Shown here piece after piece: positions 1 to 8,716 of a DNA stretch of 64,000 nucleotides (the first letter of the stretch is position 1; each line of letters begins with the position of its first letter). The position numbers and the translations under genes are program-made. The stretch comes from Rugamonas sp. A1-17 (lineage in GTDB: Bacteria > Pseudomonadota > Gammaproteobacteria > Burkholderiales > Burkholderiaceae_D), in NCBI GenBank assembly GCA_025548565.1, contig JAJLPB010000004.1, forward strand, positions 310,001 to 374,000. The letters are read 5' to 3'. The notes beneath the pieces are model-generated. The model was given only the letters and a program-made list of their open reading frames with translations, was not told the origin of the DNA and did not search any database.

Positions 1-51
1 TTTCGATTGCGCCGCGCCCATGTTGCTCGCGAGTTGTAAATTGGTCATCAT
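1..51 (-). CDS. 5' end of an unidentified gene, cut by window edge
   Basis: Only the first 17 codons are in the window, reading MMTNLQLASNMGAAQSK leftward. The start is chosen because a good ribosome-binding site (AAGGAG on the minus strand, 59-64) lies seven bases before the ATG at 49-51; an ATG at 55-57 is too close to it. The reading frame is open to the window edge. The product cannot be recognised from so few residues. The 153 bases between this start and the NarL-type gene hold no clear hairpin or operator. Confidence 0.5.
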   Translation of the reverse strand, partial: MMTNLQLASNMGAAQSK

Positions 52-204
52 GTCCATGCTCCTTAGTGTGCTGGCCTGCGCATCGCAATGATGGCGTTGG
101 CATGAACACAGTATCGGCGATGGACGGCGCCGTGCTAATCGGGCTTCGCTGCCATGTCGTGTAAGGATCACCCGACAAAAACTTGTAGGGATTCCCCTAC
201 AGCG

Positions 205-843
205 CTAGATGATGCCGTGCTCCAGGGCGTAGCGTGTCAATTCGGCATTACTTTCCAGGCCCATTTTTTCCAGGATGCGGGAGCGGTAGGTGGTCACGGT
301 GTTGGGGCTCAGGTGCAGGGTTTCGCCGATGCGCACCAGCGATTCGCCGGCCGCGATCAGCTTGAACACTTCCAGCTCGCGGTTGGACAGCGCCTCGTGG
401 CCGGCGTCGCCGCCGCCGCCGATCAGGCTGGCCAGCTTCTCCAGCAGCGCCGGGCTGACGTGCTTGCCGCCCGAGGCGGCCTTGCGCACGGCCGCCACCA
501 GCGTGGTGGTTGGCGCGTCCTTGATCAGGTAGCCGGCCGCGCCCAGCTTGAGCGCGCGCACCGCGTAGATGTCTTCCGAATACGTGCTCAGCATCAGCAC
601 GGCCAGCTTGGGCCGCTCGCTGCGCAGCTGCTTGAGCAGTTCCAGGCCATTCTTGCCGGGCATGGTGATGTCGAGCAGCGCCACGTCGAATTCCTGGGCC
701 ATGACCAGTTGCAGCGCTTCCTGCGCGTTGCAGGCTTCGCCGTCGACGCGGATGTCGTCGGCCGTGCTCAGCATCAGGCGCACGCCGTTGCGGGCGATCG
801 CATGGTCGTCGACCAGCAGCACGCGGATGGGATGGTTACTCAT
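205..843 (-). CDS. NarL/LuxR-family response regulator
   Basis: This 212-residue two-component regulator has an N-terminal receiver domain and a C-terminal LuxR-type DNA-binding helix-turn-helix. The receiver has the acidic pair after VLLV (about D12-D13), the phosphoacceptor D58 in LLDITMPG and the conserved lysine K108 in YLIKD. The HTH starts at LSNRELEVFKLIAAG (about 151) and runs to about 200. It is the last of four minus-strand signalling genes and starts three bases after the stop of the REC-PAS kinase, so that kinase is its likely phosphodonor. Kinases of that HisKA_3 type normally pair with NarL-type regulators. Its targets are unknown; the adjacent stress block (4.3-12.4 kb) is a plausible inference. 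Confidence 0.93.
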   Translation of the reverse strand: MSNHPIRVLLVDDHAIARNGVRLMLSTADDIRVDGEACNAQEALQLVMAQEFDVALLDITMPGKNGLELLKQLRSERPKLAVLMLSTYSEDIYAVRALKLGAAGYLIKDAPTTTLVAAVRKAASGGKHVSPALLEKLASLIGGGGDAGHEALSNRELEVFKLIAAGESLVRIGETLHLSPNTVTTYRSRILEKMGLESNAELTRYALEHGII

Positions 844-846
844 GTT

Positions 847-2322
847 TTACTCGTCTTGATCGCGCAATGGCAGGCGCAGCAGCAGGGTCGTGCCCTCGCC
901 CGGCTTGCCGGTGATTTTCAGTTCGCCGTCAAAGTGACGGCAGCGTTCGTGCATGCCGAGGATGCCCCAGGATTCGCGGTTGAGCAGGCGCTCGGCCTCG
1001 ATGCCCTGGCCGTCGTCGCTGATGCGCAGCTCCAGCACGCCGTCGGCATAGTCGACCTGCAGCGTGGCGTTGCTGGCGCCGGCGTGCCGCACCACATTGG
1101 TCAGCGCCTCCTGCGCGATGCGGAACAGCATGGTGCTGCGCTCGGCGCCCAGCTCCAGCGCGGCCGCGGCCGGCGCCACCGCGCACTGGCAATGCAGGCC
1201 CGAGCGGCGCTCGACCTGTTCGGCGTACCACTCGAGCGCGGCCCATACGCCCAGCTGGTCCAGCACGCTGGGGCGCAGGTCGGTGATCACGCGCCGCACG
1301 GTGTCGATCGCGTCCTGCGCCAGCCCGGCCACCTCGGCCAGCAACGGCTCGGCCGGCGAACCGGCCGCCTCGGCGCGCTCGATGCTGACCGCGACGTAGG
1401 CCTTGATGCCGGTCAGCAGGCCGCCCAGCTCGTCGTGAATCTCCTGGGCGATGCGCTTGCGCTCGTGCTCCTTGATCTGCTCCTGGTGCGCCGACAGGCT
1501 GCGCAGCGCCTGCTGCGACGCCAGCAACGCCTGCTCGGCCAGCTTGGTCTGGGTGATGTCGATCATGATGCCCTGCATGAACAGCGGCTGGTCCTGTTCG
1601 TCGCGCACCAGCTCGGCCTGGTCGCGGAACCACAGCGTGCGGCCGTCGCGCGCGTGCAGCCGGTACTCCAGGTGCAGCGGCGTGCCGTCGCGGCGGCTGT
1701 GCCGCATCGCCGCCAGGATGGCCTCGCGCCGGTCCGGGTCCATGCGCTGGCCGTGCAGCGCCGGGTCGGCCAGCCACTCGGCCGGGCTGAAACCCAGCAG
1801 GCCGATCTGCGGACTGATGTAGCGCAGCGCGCCGCCCTCGCCCAGCTCGGCGATGTAGCTGATCGCCTGCATCTGCTCGATCAGCGTGCGGAAGCGGGCC
1901 TCGGCCTGGCGCTTGTCGTCCAGCAGGCTCTGCTCGCGCAGCATGCGGTGGATCGCGCCCGGCAGGAATTCCAGGTAGTAGCCGTCGACGTCCTTGACCA
2001 GGTAGTCGCGCGCGCCGCGGCGCATGGCCTCGGCCGCCACGGCCGCGCTGTCGGCGCCGGTCAGCATCATCACCGGGATGGCCAGCGCGGCGCCGTCGCC
2101 GTTCAGGTGGGCCAGGAACTCCAGCCCGGTCAGGTCGGGCAGGTGGTAGTCGAGCAGGATGCAGTCGGGCCGCTGGCTGCGCGCCAGCTCCAGGCCTTGC
2201 TCGCCGCTGTCGGCCTCCAGCAGCTCGAACGGGGCGTCGGCCGCGGCGGCGAAGGCGCGCCGGCACGCCATGCGGTCGACCGCGTCATCCTCCACGATCA
2301 GCACGCGCAGGGTGGCGTTCAC
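847..2322 (-). CDS. Hybrid sensor kinase REC-PAS-HisKA_3-HATPase
   Basis: This 491-residue cytoplasmic kinase has no membrane segment. A receiver domain (1-120; E11-D13 acid pocket, D58 in LLDYHLP, K110) is followed by a PAS domain (about 140-265). A HisKA_3 dimerisation helix follows, with phosphoacceptor H296 in IAQEIHDELGG, then a HATPase domain with N-box (EALTNVVRHAG) and G-boxes (DDGQGIE, GEGTTLLL). The GTG start at 2320-2322 is chosen because it overlaps the preceding stop as GTGA; the frame stays open upstream, but that stretch encodes the preceding gene in another frame. The N-terminal receiver suggests it is itself controlled by phosphorylation, possibly from the PAS-PAS kinase upstream. 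Confidence 0.92.
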   Translation of the reverse strand: MNATLRVLIVEDDAVDRMACRRAFAAAADAPFELLEADSGEQGLELARSQRPDCILLDYHLPDLTGLEFLAHLNGDGAALAIPVMMLTGADSAAVAAEAMRRGARDYLVKDVDGYYLEFLPGAIHRMLREQSLLDDKRQAEARFRTLIEQMQAISYIAELGEGGALRYISPQIGLLGFSPAEWLADPALHGQRMDPDRREAILAAMRHSRRDGTPLHLEYRLHARDGRTLWFRDQAELVRDEQDQPLFMQGIMIDITQTKLAEQALLASQQALRSLSAHQEQIKEHERKRIAQEIHDELGGLLTGIKAYVAVSIERAEAAGSPAEPLLAEVAGLAQDAIDTVRRVITDLRPSVLDQLGVWAALEWYAEQVERRSGLHCQCAVAPAAAALELGAERSTMLFRIAQEALTNVVRHAGASNATLQVDYADGVLELRISDDGQGIEAERLLNRESWGILGMHERCRHFDGELKITGKPGEGTTLLLRLPLRDQDE

Positions 2323-2732
2323 GGCATCTCGCTGATGGTCCAGTACAGGTCGATCGAGCGCATCATCTCGACGAAGCGGCGGTAGTCGACCGGCTTGGCC
2401 ATGTAGCCGGCCACGCCCAGGTCGAAGCTGTGCACCTTGTCCTGCTGTTCCTCGGAGGTGGTCAGCACCACCACCGGAATGCGGCGCAGCGAGGCGTCGA
2501 GCTTGATCTGCTGCAGGAATTCGATGCCGTTCATGATCGGCATGTTCAGGTCGAGCAGGATGATGCACGGCCGCTCGTTGGCCGGGTCGCGCAGGTAGGC
2601 CAGGCCCGCCTCGCCGTGTTCCATGCTGACCACCTCGTTGCCGACATGGATTTCCTTCAGCGCGCGCTTGATGGTCATGATGTCGACGTGGTCGTCTTCG
2701 ACCAGCAGGATGGGCTTGTTAAGGACTTTCAT
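2319..2732 (-). CDS. Single-domain response regulator (Rcp1/CheY-like)
   Basis: This 137-residue stand-alone receiver lacks an output domain. Visible motifs are the acid pair in LLVEDDHVD, phosphoacceptor D61 in LLDLNMPIMNG, the TTSEEQ stretch and the conserved lysine in MAKPVD. The long alpha1 and the RxIPVVVLTTS motif match the Rcp1 family that partners phytochrome-like and PAS kinases. Its start overlaps the PAS-PAS kinase stop by four bases and its stop overlaps the GTG of the next kinase, so all three are translationally coupled. It may carry phosphate between the two kinases. Confidence 0.93.
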   Translation of the reverse strand: MKVLNKPILLVEDDHVDIMTIKRALKEIHVGNEVVSMEHGEAGLAYLRDPANERPCIILLDLNMPIMNGIEFLQQIKLDASLRRIPVVVLTTSEEQQDKVHSFDLGVAGYMAKPVDYRRFVEMMRSIDLYWTISEMP

Positions 2733-4237
2733 TGGATGGATCCTGTTCTGGGTAAGGGGGCGCCGGACTTGGGCAGCGTGAACCAGAAGGTGCTGCCCTG
2801 CCCCATCTGCGATTCAAGCCAGATGCGGCCGTGGTACATTTCTACGATTTTCTTGGCCAGCGCCAGGCCGACGCCGGTGCTTTCGACACGGTCGCGCGAG
2901 GCCAGCGTCTGGAACAGCTGGAAGATGCGGTCGAAGTGGCGCGTCTCGATGCCGGGGCCGTTGTCGCGCACGCTGAAGCGCCAGTGGCTGCCGTCGTCGG
3001 CGCAGCCGATCTCGATCTCGCCATCCGGCTTGTCCATGTACTTGATGGCGTTGGAGATCAGGTTGTGGAACACTTGCTGGATGCGGGTGGGCTCGATCAG
3101 CACGGTCGGCAGCGCCGGCGCCACCGTCACGCGGAAGTTAGCCGGCGGCGCCAGCAGGTCCACCACGTCCACCAGCAGACGGTTCAGGTCGACCGGCAGC
3201 TGCGCCTCGCGCACCCGGCCCACGCGCGAGTATTGCAGGATGCCGTCGATCAGGCTGCTCATCCGGTGCACCCGGTTGATCAGCAGCCGCATGTGCTCCT
3301 TGCCCTCGTCGTTGAACTGCTCGGCGTAGTCGGTGGCCAGCCAGTCGGCCAGCGAGCCGATGCCGCGCAGCGGCGCCTTCAGGTCGTGCGACACCACGTA
3401 GGCGAAGTTGGTCAGCTCCTCGTTGGCGCTGCTGATTTCCTGCATCAGGCGGCGGTTGCGGTCCTCGGCCGCCTTGCGCTCGGAAATGTCGCGCACCATG
3501 CCGGTGAACATGCGGCGCGCGCCGATCTGCATCTCGACCACCGACAGCTCCATCGGGAACACGCTGCCGTCCTTGCGCAAGCCCTCCACCTCGCGGCCCT
3601 TGCCGATGATGCGCTTCTCGCCGGTCTCGCGGTAGTGCGCCAGGTAGCCGTCGTGCTGGGCGCGGTGCGGCTGCGGCATCAGCATCGAGACGTTGCGGCC
3701 CGCCACCTCGGCCTCGGCGTAGCCGAACATGCGTTCGGCGGCCGGGTTCAGGCGCTCCAGCACGCCGCGCTCGTCGATGGTGATGATGGCGTCCACCGCG
3801 GTCTCGAAGATGGCGCGCATGCGCGCCTCGCTTTCCTGCAGCGCCTGCTCGGCCAGCTTGCGCTCGGTGACGTCGCGCACCGTGGCCAGCACCATTTGCT
3901 GCCCCTGCGAGGTGCGCAGCGGCGACAGGCTGACCTCGACGCCGAACTCGTAGCCGTCGTGGTGCAGACCGTACAGCTCAACGCCGGCGCCCATGGCGCG
4001 CGAACGCGGTTGCTCGAAGAAATCGTCGCGCTGGCCGGCGTGGGCGGCGTGGAAGCGGGACGGCACCAGCGCTTCCAGCGTCAGCCCCAGCATCTGGTCC
4101 GGTCCGTAGCCAAACAGCTTCTCCAGCGCCGGATTGGCCAGCACGATCTTGCCGTCCTGGTCGACGATCAGCATGGCGTCGGTGGCCGAGGCCACCAGCC
4201 ACTCCAGACTTAAGCCCTCAATTCCCAGATTTTTCAA
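2729..4237 (-). CDS. PAS-PAS sensor histidine kinase
   Basis: This 502-residue soluble kinase has two PAS domains (about 10-125 and 135-250), a HisKA domain with H284 in VVSHDLKAPL, and a HATPase domain with N-box (NLISNAIKYM), DNGPGIE and GVGLALAKK motifs. The second PAS resembles that of FixL-type sensors, but haem binding cannot be judged by eye. No in-frame ATG precedes residue 22, so the start is taken as TTG at 4235-4237; an upstream ATG in another frame ends after three codons. The start is therefore uncertain. It is the first gene of the four-gene signalling operon and diverges from the DksA-like gene across 182 bases. Confidence 0.9.
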   Translation of the reverse strand: MKNLGIEGLSLEWLVASATDAMLIVDQDGKIVLANPALEKLFGYGPDQMLGLTLEALVPSRFHAAHAGQRDDFFEQPRSRAMGAGVELYGLHHDGYEFGVEVSLSPLRTSQGQQMVLATVRDVTERKLAEQALQESEARMRAIFETAVDAIITIDERGVLERLNPAAERMFGYAEAEVAGRNVSMLMPQPHRAQHDGYLAHYRETGEKRIIGKGREVEGLRKDGSVFPMELSVVEMQIGARRMFTGMVRDISERKAAEDRNRRLMQEISSANEELTNFAYVVSHDLKAPLRGIGSLADWLATDYAEQFNDEGKEHMRLLINRVHRMSSLIDGILQYSRVGRVREAQLPVDLNRLLVDVVDLLAPPANFRVTVAPALPTVLIEPTRIQQVFHNLISNAIKYMDKPDGEIEIGCADDGSHWRFSVRDNGPGIETRHFDRIFQLFQTLASRDRVESTGVGLALAKKIVEMYHGRIWLESQMGQGSTFWFTLPKSGAPLPRTGSIQ

Positions 4238-4361
4238 AGGCGCATCCCGAATAACGATGCCGATCCGGCACCCAAACCTCGATGATACGTTTGAATCGCC
4301 CGAAACACAAAAAAAAGTGCCTTATCGGCAAGAAGCCGGATCAACGGTATTCCCTGGCATT

Positions 4362-4413
4362 TTGATCTGGATCAACGGGCGCTACAGACGGCGCGCCGGC
4401 GCGGCCCTACAGT
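4362..4413 (+). promoter_or_regulatory. FNR/Anr-type box plus TACAGT hexamer
   Basis: A perfect FNR-type palindrome, TTGAT-ctgg-ATCAA, lies at 4362-4375. A -10-like hexamer TACAGT lies at 4408-4413, after a gap of 32 bases. The same box, gap and hexamer recur at three other promoters in the next 7.5 kb. The hexamer ends only six bases before the ATG of the DksA-like gene, so the transcript may be leaderless. The box sits between two divergent operons and might also affect the kinase operon. Confidence 0.8.
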
Positions 4414-4419
4414 GATGCC

Positions 4420-4803
4420 ATGAACCCGCTCTCGCCCACTGAACTGGAAGCGCTCGCAGCCCGCCTGCACCGCCACCGCGCCGAACTGGCCAGCCAGCTG
4501 CGCCTGCGCCTGGGACCGTTGCCGCTGACCGCGCAGTTGCTCGACAGCACGGTATCGCCGGACGATCCGGCCCTGGCCAGGCAGTTGCCGGGCTGCGACC
4601 CGGTGCGGCTGGCCGAGGATCTGGCGACCCTGCGCAGCCTGGACCGCGCCTGCGCACGCCTGGCGGACGGCAGCTATGGCCGCTGCCAGGGCTGCGGCAC
4701 CGCCATCCCGCATGAGCGCCTGCGGGTGCAGCCGACCGCGCACATGTGCCTGCCCTGCCAGCAAGCCCACGAGCGGCGGCCCCATCGCGGCAAGCGCGAT
4801 TGA
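4420..4803 (+). CDS. DksA/TraR-type C4 zinc-finger protein
   Basis: This 127-residue protein has an N-terminal helical region and a C-terminal four-cysteine zinc finger (C89, C92, C110, C113: CQGC ... CLPC). It matches the DksA/TraR C4 family, small proteins that enter the RNA polymerase secondary channel and modulate transcription during stress. It is shorter than housekeeping DksA (about 150 residues) and the acidic coiled-coil tip of DksA is not evident. It starts just after an FNR-type promoter and is followed 32 bases later by the P-type ATPase gene, so it likely leads that operon. No Shine-Dalgarno sequence is visible before the ATG. Confidence 0.85.
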   Translation: MNPLSPTELEALAARLHRHRAELASQLRLRLGPLPLTAQLLDSTVSPDDPALARQLPGCDPVRLAEDLATLRSLDRACARLADGSYGRCQGCGTAIPHERLRVQPTAHMCLPCQQAHERRPHRGKRD

Positions 4804-4835
4804 CCCCACCACCTCACCGGAGCCCGACGACCGAC

Positions 4836-7430
4836 ATGTCCGCCACCCCGCCCAGCACCGCCAACGCCCAGCAACAAGCCCTGCTGCAGAACTACGCGGC
4901 GGCCGATCCCGACGCCGCGCTGCGCCTGCTGGACAGCCGCGCCGGCGGGCTGACGGAACAGGAGGCGCGCCTGCGCCTGCAGCAAACCGGGCCCAACGCG
5001 GTGATCCACCAGGCCCACGGCAACGCCTGGCTGCGCTTCCTGACCTTGCTGGCCAGTCCGCTGTCGCTGTTGCTGCTGGCCCTGGCGCTGGTGAACTACC
5101 TGACCGGCCAGGCCTGGGGCGCCATCGTGATCGCGGTCATGGTGGTGCTGTCGTCGCTGCTGGCGTTTGTGCAGGAGCACCGCTCCGACCTGGCGGCCGA
5201 ACGCCTGCGCTCGATGGTGGCCACCACCGCCAGCGTGCTGCGCGGCGGCCAGGCCGGCGACCTGCCGCTGGCCGCGCTGGTGCCGGGCGATATCGTGCGG
5301 CTGTCGGCAGGAGCGCTGGTGCCGGCCGACCTGCGCATCCTGTCCAGCCGCGACCTGTTCATCAGCCAGTCCGCGCTGACCGGCGAGGCGCTGCCGGTCG
5401 AGAAGCACGGCCAGGCGCTGGCCGCCGCCGGCCTGCCCGCGCTGGAGCTGGGCAACATCGCCTTCATGGGCAGCACCGTGGTCAGCGGCACCGCCAGCGC
5501 GCTGGTGGTGGCCACCGGCGCGCGCACCTGTTTCGGCCAGATCGCCACCGACCTGGCCGGCGCGCGCGCCCTGACCAGCTTTGACCGCGGCGTCAACCAG
5601 TTCGTGTGGCTGATGATACGGGTGATGTGCGTGATGATGCCGCTGGTGTTCGTGCTCAACGGCTTGAGCAAGGGCGACTGGCTGCAGGCGCTGCTGTTCG
5701 GCGTGGCGGTGGCGGTCGGCCTGGCGCCGGAAATGCTGCCGATGATCGTAACCATCAACCTGGCCAAGGGCGCGCTGGCCATGTCGGGCAAGCAGGTGAT
5801 CGTCAAGCGGCTCAACGCGATCCAGAACTTCGGCGCGATGGACGTGCTGTGCACGGACAAGACCGGCACGCTGACGCAGGACCGCGTGATCATGGAGCGC
5901 CATGTCGACATCGAGGGCAAGGACTCGGCCCGCGTCACCGAATACGCCTACCTGAACAGCTACTACCAGACCGGCCTGAAGAACCTGCTGGACGTGGCCG
6001 TGCTCAACTACGTGGACGTGCACGAGCACCTGGACGCCGACCACGCCTTCCGCAAGATCGACGAGCTGCCGTTCGACTTCCAGCGCCGCCGCATGTCGGT
6101 GGTGGTCGAGCGCCGCGACGGTACGCGCGTGCTGATCTGCAAGGGCGCGGTGGAGGAAGTGCTCGGCGTCTGCACGCGGGCCGAGACCGGCGCCGGCGTG
6201 ATCTCGCTGCGGGACCACCACGGCGTGGCGCTGGACCGCGTGGTAAACGAGCTCAACGAGGACGGCTTCCGCGTGATCGCCGTGGCCTGCCGCGAGCTGG
6301 CCGCCGGCGATACGGTGATCGACAACAGCGCCGAGGCCGACCTGCTGCTGGTGGGCTACATCGCCTTCCTCGACCCGCCCAAGGACAGCGCGGCCGAGGC
6401 CCTGCGCGCGCTGAGCCATTACGGCGTGGCGGTCAAGGTGCTGACCGGCGACAACGCCACCGTCACGCGCAGCGTGTGCCGCCATGTCGGACTGCCGGTG
6501 CAGCAGGTCATGCTGGGCAGCGACATCGACGCCCTCGACGACGACGCGCTGGCGCTGCGCGCTGAAGAAGTGTCGGTGTTCGCCAAGCTGGCGCCGCAGC
6601 AGAAGGCGCGGGTGATCCGCGCGCTGCAAAGCCGTGGCCACGTGGTCGGCTACCTGGGCGACGGCATCAACGACGGCGCCGCGCTGAAGGCGGCCGATGT
6701 CGGCATCTCGGTCGACAGCGCGGTCGACATCGCCAAGGAATCGGCCGACATCATCCTGCTGCAGAAGAGCCTGATGGCCTTGAAGGACGGCGTGGTCGAG
6801 GGCCGCAAGGTGTTCGGCAACATCAGCAAATACCTGCGCATGAGCGCCAGCTCCAACTTCGGCAACATGCTCAGCGTGCTCGGCGCCAGCGTGCTGCTGC
6901 CCTTCCTGCCGATGGCGCCGGTGCAGATCCTGCTCAACAACCTGCTGTACGACGTGTCGCAGACCGCGCTGGCCAGCGACCATGTCGACCCCGGCTACCT
7001 GCGCCGGCCGCGCCGCTGGGACATCGGCAATATCTGGCGCAACATGCTGTACCTAGGCCCGCTCAGCTCGCTGTTCGACTACCTGACCTTCGGCGTGCTG
7101 TGGTATCTGTTCGATGCGGCCCGGCAGCCGGCGCTGTTCCAGTCCGGCTGGTTCCTCGAATCGCTGCTGACGCAGACGCTGGTGGTGCACGTCCTGCGCA
7201 CCGGCAAGGTGCCCTTCGTGCAAAGCAAGCCCAGCACGGCGCTGCTGACCACCACGCTGGCGGTCTGCGTGCTGGGCCTGTGGCTGCCGCTGTCGGCCTT
7301 CGGCGGCGCGCTCGGCTTCGTCACGCCGCCCGGCGGCTACTGGCTGGCGCTGTCGGCCATCGTCGGCGCCTACCTGGTGTCGGCCCAGTTGCTCAAGAGC
7401 TGGCTGGCCCACCGCTATGGCCAACTGTAG
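4836..7430 (+). CDS. mgtA: MgtA-type P-type ATPase (cation import)
   Basis: This 864-residue P-type ATPase has the full set of motifs: TGEA in the actuator domain (normally TGES), the phosphorylated aspartate D341 in DKTGTLTQ, KGAVEEVL, TGDN and GDGINDGAALK, and about ten membrane segments. The run NNLLYDVSQTALASDHVD is characteristic of the Mg2+-importing MgtA/MgtB class. The start at 4836 is preferred to an upstream in-frame one at 4746 inside the previous gene. It appears cotranscribed with the DksA-like gene and with the MgtC-like gene ten bases downstream. Control by an FNR-type box rather than a magnesium sensor leader is unusual; no mgtA-type leader is seen. Confidence 0.9.
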   Translation: MSATPPSTANAQQQALLQNYAAADPDAALRLLDSRAGGLTEQEARLRLQQTGPNAVIHQAHGNAWLRFLTLLASPLSLLLLALALVNYLTGQAWGAIVIAVMVVLSSLLAFVQEHRSDLAAERLRSMVATTASVLRGGQAGDLPLAALVPGDIVRLSAGALVPADLRILSSRDLFISQSALTGEALPVEKHGQALAAAGLPALELGNIAFMGSTVVSGTASALVVATGARTCFGQIATDLAGARALTSFDRGVNQFVWLMIRVMCVMMPLVFVLNGLSKGDWLQALLFGVAVAVGLAPEMLPMIVTINLAKGALAMSGKQVIVKRLNAIQNFGAMDVLCTDKTGTLTQDRVIMERHVDIEGKDSARVTEYAYLNSYYQTGLKNLLDVAVLNYVDVHEHLDADHAFRKIDELPFDFQRRRMSVVVERRDGTRVLICKGAVEEVLGVCTRAETGAGVISLRDHHGVALDRVVNELNEDGFRVIAVACRELAAGDTVIDNSAEADLLLVGYIAFLDPPKDSAAEALRALSHYGVAVKVLTGDNATVTRSVCRHVGLPVQQVMLGSDIDALDDDALALRAEEVSVFAKLAPQQKARVIRALQSRGHVVGYLGDGINDGAALKAADVGISVDSAVDIAKESADIILLQKSLMALKDGVVEGRKVFGNISKYLRMSASSNFGNMLSVLGASVLLPFLPMAPVQILLNNLLYDVSQTALASDHVDPGYLRRPRRWDIGNIWRNMLYLGPLSSLFDYLTFGVLWYLFDAARQPALFQSGWFLESLLTQTLVVHVLRTGKVPFVQSKPSTALLTTTLAVCVLGLWLPLSAFGGALGFVTPPGGYWLALSAIVGAYLVSAQLLKSWLAHRYGQL

Positions 7431-7439
7431 GGAACGTCC

Positions 7440-8678
7440 ATGAGCATCAGCGCCAATTTGATCGGACTGGGCGCCGCCCTCGGCAGCGGCATGCTGATCG
7501 GCATCGAGCGCGAGCGGCGCAAGGGCGCCCCCTCCACGCACACGCTGGCCGGCGTGCGCAGCTTCGCGTTGGTGGCGTTGTGCGGCGCGCTGGCCCAGAG
7601 CATCGATCCCGCGCTGACGCTGATGGCGGCGCTGATGGTGGTGGCGCTCAATGTCGTCAGCTATTACCGCGCCAGTGCGCAGGAATCCGGCATGGTGACC
7701 CAGCTGGCCCTGTTCGTCAGCTTCCTGCTGGGCGTGAACGCGGTCGCCCATCCGGCGTTGTCGGCCGGCCTGGCGGTGCTGGTGGCGTCCATGCTCAACC
7801 TGCGCGCGCCGCTGCATTACTTCATCCGCGTCACGCTCAAGAGCGGCGAGCTGCGCGACGGCCTGATCCTGGCCGGCGCCGCCCTGGTGATCTGGCCGCT
7901 GCTGCCGGACGCGGCCAATAGCTGGCTGCTGGGCGTCAATCCGCGCCGCATGTGGGGGCTGGTGGTGGTGCTGATGGCGCTGCAGGCTGTCGCGCATATC
8001 GCCATGCGCATGGCCGGTCCGCGCATGGGCCTGGCCTTGACGGGGCTGGCCTCGGGCTTTGTCTCCAGCGTCGCCGCCACCGCCGATATGGGACGGCGCT
8101 ACCGCCGCGATCCGTCGTTGCTGGGCGCGTGCGCGGCGGCCGCGCTGCTGTCGAACGTGGCCACGTATCTGCTGCTGTTCGTGGTGGTGCTGACCATCGC
8201 GCCGGGGCAGTTGCTGTCGCTGGCGCCGACGCTGGCCTGCGCCCTGCTGGCCACCGCGCTGGTGTCGGCCGCGCTGCTGCGTGCGGCGTCCACGCCGGTG
8301 CGTCCGCCCGCGCGCGGCGGCCGGGTGTTCAGCATCCGGCAGGCGGTGCTGTTCGCGCTGATCCTGAGCGGCGCGACCGCGCTGATGGCCTACGCCAACG
8401 CCTACCTGGGCACGGCGGCGGCGACGCTGGGGGCGTTGCTGGTCGGACTGGTGGACGTGCACGCGGCCGCCAGCTCCATCCTGTCGCTGGCCGACAGCGG
8501 CGTGCTGACGCCGGCGGCGGCGCGGCATATCCTGCTGGCGGCGCTGGCGGCCAACACGTCAAGCAAGCTGGCGGCGGCCGCCGCCGGCGGTGGGCGGCTG
8601 TTCCTGCGCCGGGTCGGGTGGGGATTGGTGGCGATATTGCTGGCGGCCAGCCTGCCGTCGCTGCTGGCCAGTTGGTGA
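7440..8678 (+). CDS. MgtC/SapB and DUF4010 membrane protein
   Basis: This 412-residue inner-membrane protein has about 11-12 hydrophobic segments. The N-terminal third carries the MgtC/SapB signature (GLGAALGSGMLIGIERE ... GVRSFALVALCG) and the rest matches DUF4010. MgtC-family proteins help cells cope with low magnesium and modulate ATP synthase; the function of the DUF4010 fusion form is not established. It starts ten bases after the MgtA-type ATPase, which fits a shared role in divalent-cation homeostasis. The short gap to the convergent hsp20 gene (8679-8716) holds GC-rich inverted bases that may act as a bidirectional terminator. Confidence 0.85.
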   Translation: MSISANLIGLGAALGSGMLIGIERERRKGAPSTHTLAGVRSFALVALCGALAQSIDPALTLMAALMVVALNVVSYYRASAQESGMVTQLALFVSFLLGVNAVAHPALSAGLAVLVASMLNLRAPLHYFIRVTLKSGELRDGLILAGAALVIWPLLPDAANSWLLGVNPRRMWGLVVVLMALQAVAHIAMRMAGPRMGLALTGLASGFVSSVAATADMGRRYRRDPSLLGACAAAALLSNVATYLLLFVVVLTIAPGQLLSLAPTLACALLATALVSAALLRAASTPVRPPARGGRVFSIRQAVLFALILSGATALMAYANAYLGTAAATLGALLVGLVDVHAAASSILSLADSGVLTPAAARHILLAALAANTSSKLAAAAAGGGRLFLRRVGWGLVAILLAASLPSLLASW

Positions 8679-8716
8679 GCCACGCCCGGCCTGCGCCGGG
8701 CCGCGCTCTGCGGGTG

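Noticed and set aside
154..2385. A 743-codon open frame on the plus strand over the two-component genes
   Set aside because: It is a mirror of GC-rich genes on the other strand: low-complexity Arg/Gln/His/Val product, no domain, and it covers well-supported genes.
4746..4836. Longer MgtA with 30 extra N-terminal residues
   Set aside because: The extension lies inside the DksA-like gene and encodes Arg/Pro-rich sequence without family support.
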